Shown here: positions 3,575-6,220 of the stretch, piece by piece
How the letters are laid out: every line of letters starts with the position of its first letter
Position numbering within the stretch: the first letter of the stretch is position 1
Assembly: GCA_946481615.1 (NCBI GenBank)
Contig: CAMLOR010000204.1
Coordinates: forward strand, 1 to 6,220
Length of the DNA: 6,220 bases
Reading direction: 5' to 3'
From: an uncultured Aquimonas sp.
GTDB taxonomy: Bacteria > Pseudomonadota > Gammaproteobacteria > Xanthomonadales > Xanthomonadaceae
Notes under the pieces: model-generated
Databases searched by the model: none
Told to the model about the DNA's origin: nothing
What the model saw: only the letters and a program-made list of their open reading frames with translations
Position numbers and translations under genes: made by a program

Positions 3575-6220
3575 TCAGTGCGCCTGATCCCAGTTTTCGC
3601 CGACCCCGGCGTCGACGACCAGCGGCACGCGCAGCTGCGCCGCGGCCTGCATGCGCTGGCGGACTTCGTCCAGCATTTCTTCGACGAATCCGGCTTCGAC
3701 CTCGAACACCAGTTCGTCGTGCACCTGCATGATCATCGCCGCGCGGCCGGCGTGCGGTTGCAGCCAGTCGTGCACGCTGCGCATGGCGCGCTTGATGATG
3801 TCGGCGGCCGTGCCCTGCATCGGCGCGTTGATGGCGGCGCGCTCGGCGCCCGCGCGCAGGCCCTGATTGCGCGAATGGATCTCGAGCAGATGCAGGCGGC
3901 GGCCGAACACGGTTTCGACGTAGCCGCTTTCGCGCGCCTGCTGCCGCACCTGCTCCATGTAGCGCTGCACGCCCGGGTAGCGCGCGAAGTACAGCGCCAT
4001 GTAGTCCGCGGCATCGCCGCGCGAGATGCCGAGGTTGCGCGCCAGCCCGAAGGCGCTCATGCCGTACATCAGGCCGAAGTTGATGGCCTTGGCGGCGCGC
4101 CGTTGGCCGGCGTCGACCTGATCCACCGGCAGGCCGAACACTTCCGCCGCGGTGGCGCGATGGATGTCCTGCCCGCTCTCGAACGCGGCGACGAGGCCCG
4201 GGTCTTCCGAGAGGTGGGCCATGATGCGCAGCTCGATCTGCGAGTAGTCGCAGGCGACGATCCTGCGTCCGGGCGGCGCGATGAACGCGGTGCGGATGCG
4301 GCGTCCATCCTCGGTGCGGATCGGGATGTTCTGCAGGTTGGGATCGGTGGACGAAAGCCGCCCGGTGGCGGCGCCCGCCTGGTGGTAGCTCGTGTGCACG
4401 CGGCCGGTGTGCGGATTCACCATCTCCGGCAACTTGTCGGTATAGGTGCTGCGCAGCTTGGCAAGCGCGCGGTGTTCGAGGATGAGGCGCGGCAACTCGT
4501 GCTGGTCGGCGATGGCCTCGAGCGCTTCCTCGTTGGTGCTGGGCTGGCCGGTGGCGGTCTTCACCAGCACCGGCAGCTTCAGTTCCTCGAACAGCAGCTG
4601 GCACAGCTGCTTGGGCGAGTCGAGGTTGAAGTTGCGCCCCGCCGCCTCGTGCGCGCGCTGCTGCGCGGACAGCATGCGGCGCGAAAGATCGGCGCTCTGG
4701 CGGCGCAGTTCGTCGGCATCGATCAATACGCCGTTGGCTTCCATCGCCGCCAGCACTTCCACCAGCGGCATCTCGATCTCGCGGTAGACGCGCTCCAGCC
4801 CCGGCTCGCCCTGCACGCGCGGCGCCAGGGCGTGGTGCAGGCGCAGCGTGATGTCGGCATCCTCGGCCGCATAGGCCGTGGCGCATTCGACCGAAACCTG
4901 CGAGAACGGGATCTGCTTGGCGCCCTTGCCGCAGACGTCCTCGTATTTGACGGTGGTGTAGCCGAGGTAGCGTTGCGCCAGCGAATCCATGTCGTGGCGG
5001 CTGGCGTTCGAGTTCCACACGAAGCTCTCCAGCATCGTGTCCTCGGCATAGCCCTGCACCGCGATGCCGTTGCGGCGAAACATCTGCAGATCGTACTTGC
5101 CGTGCTGGCCGACCTTGCGCCGGGCGACATCCTCGAAGATGGGCCGCAGCGCGGCCAGCACCTCGTCGCGCGGCAGCTGTGCCGGGGCGTCTGGTCCGTC
5201 GTGCGCGATCGGCACGTAAGCGGCGCGGCCACTCTCGACGGCGAAGCTGATGCCCACGAGATTGGCGCGCATCGGATCCAGCGAATCGGTTTCGGTGTCG
5301 AAGGCGATCAGGTCGGCGGTGCGCAGGCGCTCGGCCCATGCAACGAGCTGCTCGCGCGTGAGGACGGCCTCGTATTCGCCTTTCACCGCCAACGACGCGT
5401 CGATGGCTTCGGCGGGCTGCGCGGCGCCGCGCGCGAATCCGCCGCTGCGCGCCTTGCCCGGCTCCTTGTTGGTAGTCACCGACGGGCCGCCGCCTTCGAG
5501 TTCGCGCAGCGCCTGCACGAAGCCGTAGCGCGAGTACAGGCCCTTGAGCGCTTCGGCATCGGCGTCGCGCAGCTTCAGCGTGCTGCAATCGTCGGCCAGG
5601 GGAACGTCGGTCTTGATGGTGGCGAGCTGGCGGTTGAGCGGCAGCTGCGGCAACGCCGCCCGCAGGTTCTCGCCGATCTTGCCGCCGATCTTCTCCGAAT
5701 TGGCGATCACGCCGTCGAGCGTGCCGTACTCGCCAAGCCATTTGGCGGCGGTCTTCGGGCCGCACTTCTCCACGCCGGGGATGTTGTCGACGCTGTCGCC
5801 CATCAGCGCCAGGAAGTCGATGATCTGCGCCGGCTTCACGCCGAATTTCTCGACGACGGCGGCTTCGGAATCCAGGCGCGAACCGCTCATGGTGTTGATC
5901 AGCGTGATGCCCGGCCGCACGAGCTGCGCGAAGTCCTTGTCGCCGGTGGACACGGTGACGTCCATGCCGCGCTCGGCGCCCTGCAGCGCCAGCGTGCCGA
6001 TCACGTCGTCGGCTTCCACGCCCGGCTCGCGCAGGATCGGGAACCCGAGCGCCGAGACGATGGCGAGCATCGGCTCGATCTGCACGCGCAACTCGTCCGG
6101 CATCGGCGGGCGGTTGGCCTTGTACTCGGCGTACAACTCGTCGCGGAACGTCGGGCCGCTGGCGTCCATCACGAACGCGGCACAGTCCGGTTTCTCCTTG
6201 AGCGTGGCGCGCAGCATGTT
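3575..6220 (-). CDS. polA: DNA polymerase I (5' end of gene beyond the window)
   Basis: PolA fills gaps and removes RNA primers in lagging-strand synthesis and excision repair. The frame runs unbroken to the window edge. The first Met in view (6217) aligns with internal Met45 of E. coli PolA in 'L-N-M-L-R-S-L', and the base triplet before it (AAC) supplies that Asn, so about 44 residues are missing. Counting from that Met, the 5'-nuclease domain (to about 240) has E-A-D-D at 68-71, T-G-D-K-D at 91-95 and M-G-D-S-V-D-N-I-P-G at 139-148. The proofreading domain keeps D307/E309 (F-D-T-E-T), D376 (K-Y-D) and Y449/D453, so it should be active. Polymerase motif A has D657 in D-Y-S-Q-I-E-L-R; the O-helix is R706...K710, F714, Y718; motif C is Q-V-H-D-E-L-V-F-E-V with D834. 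These match E. coli D705, K758, F762, Y766 and D882 with a constant offset of 48. The C-terminus G-E-N-W-D-Q-A-H is canonical and complete. Confidence 0.98.
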   Translation of the reverse strand, partial: NMLRATLKEKPDCAAFVMDASGPTFRDELYAEYKANRPPMPDELRVQIEPMLAIVSALGFPILREPGVEADDVIGTLALQGAERGMDVTVSTGDKDFAQLVRPGITLINTMSGSRLDSEAAVVEKFGVKPAQIIDFLALMGDSVDNIPGVEKCGPKTAAKWLGEYGTLDGVIANSEKIGGKIGENLRAALPQLPLNRQLATIKTDVPLADDCSTLKLRDADAEALKGLYSRYGFVQALRELEGGGPSVTTNKEPGKARSGGFARGAAQPAEAIDASLAVKGEYEAVLTREQLVAWAERLRTADLIAFDTETDSLDPMRANLVGISFAVESGRAAYVPIAHDGPDAPAQLPRDEVLAALRPIFEDVARRKVGQHGKYDLQMFRRNGIAVQGYAEDTMLESFVWNSNASRHDMDSLAQRYLGYTTVKYEDVCGKGAKQIPFSQVSVECATAYAAEDADITLRLHHALAPRVQGEPGLERVYREIEMPLVEVLAAMEANGVLIDADELRRQSADLSRRMLSAQQRAHEAAGRNFNLDSPKQLCQLLFEELKLPVLVKTATGQPSTNEEALEAIADQHELPRLILEHRALAKLRSTYTDKLPEMVNPHTGRVHTSYHQAGAATGRLSSTDPNLQNIPIRTEDGRRIRTAFIAPPGRRIVACDYSQIELRIMAHLSEDPGLVAAFESGQDIHRATAAEVFGLPVDQVDAGQRRAAKAINFGLMYGMSAFGLARNLGISRGDAADYMALYFARYPGVQRYMEQVRQQARESGYVETVFGRRLHLLEIHSRNQGLRAGAERAAINAPMQGTAADIIKRAMRSVHDWLQPHAGRAAMIMQVHDELVFEVEAGFVEEMLDEVRQRMQAAAQLRVPLVVDAGVGENWDQAH

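Noticed and set aside
3513..5765. 750-codon minus-strand frame overlapping polA
   Set aside because: It is the shifted frame of polA: arginine-rich, without motifs. The polA frame carries every expected motif.

Overview
The window (about two-thirds G+C) reads as chromosomal core sequence from a gammaproteobacterium of the Xanthomonadaceae/Lysobacter-like group. Four things point there: the high-GC coding style, a HemF close in length and motifs to E. coli HemF, a secreted protein built from the 'G-x-W-Y-N-P...S-G-x-G' repeats common in xanthomonad exoproteins, and an sX13-like small RNA just downstream of polA, where sX13 sits in Xanthomonas. The placement is inference from family knowledge, not from a search.

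Layout. Bases 1-91 are open in all six frames and hold no gene I can support. On the plus strand, a membrane-anchored DUF218 (SanA/ElyC/YdcF-type) protein at 92-760 overlaps by four bases (ATGA) the aerobic coproporphyrinogen III oxidase gene hemF at 757-1656. The two are probably co-transcribed and translationally coupled. Six bases beyond the hemF stop is the stop of a convergent minus-strand gene (1663-3174). It encodes a 503-residue exported protein with two tandem repeats and a C-terminal region I do not recognise.

The 400-base gap 3175-3574 is the most interesting part. Read on the minus strand (from polA toward the secreted-protein gene) it holds a possible polA terminator (3446-3470), a stretch of about 39% G+C that is probably a promoter region (3371-3450), and a run of three stable hairpins with C-rich loops (3231-3341). 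The last hairpin is a textbook Rho-independent terminator. This architecture, its size of about 115 nt and its place next to polA match the sX13 riboregulator of Xanthomonas. The right end (3575-6220, minus) is polA, complete at its C-terminus but lacking about 44 N-terminal residues beyond the window edge. All visible exonuclease, proofreading and polymerase motifs are intact.

The genes do not form one pathway: a haem biosynthesis operon, an exported protein of unknown role and a DNA replication/repair gene lie side by side. The likely link is regulatory. The G-run in the leader of the secreted-protein gene is complementary to the sRNA loops, and that gene has little room for a promoter of its own downstream of the sRNA terminator.
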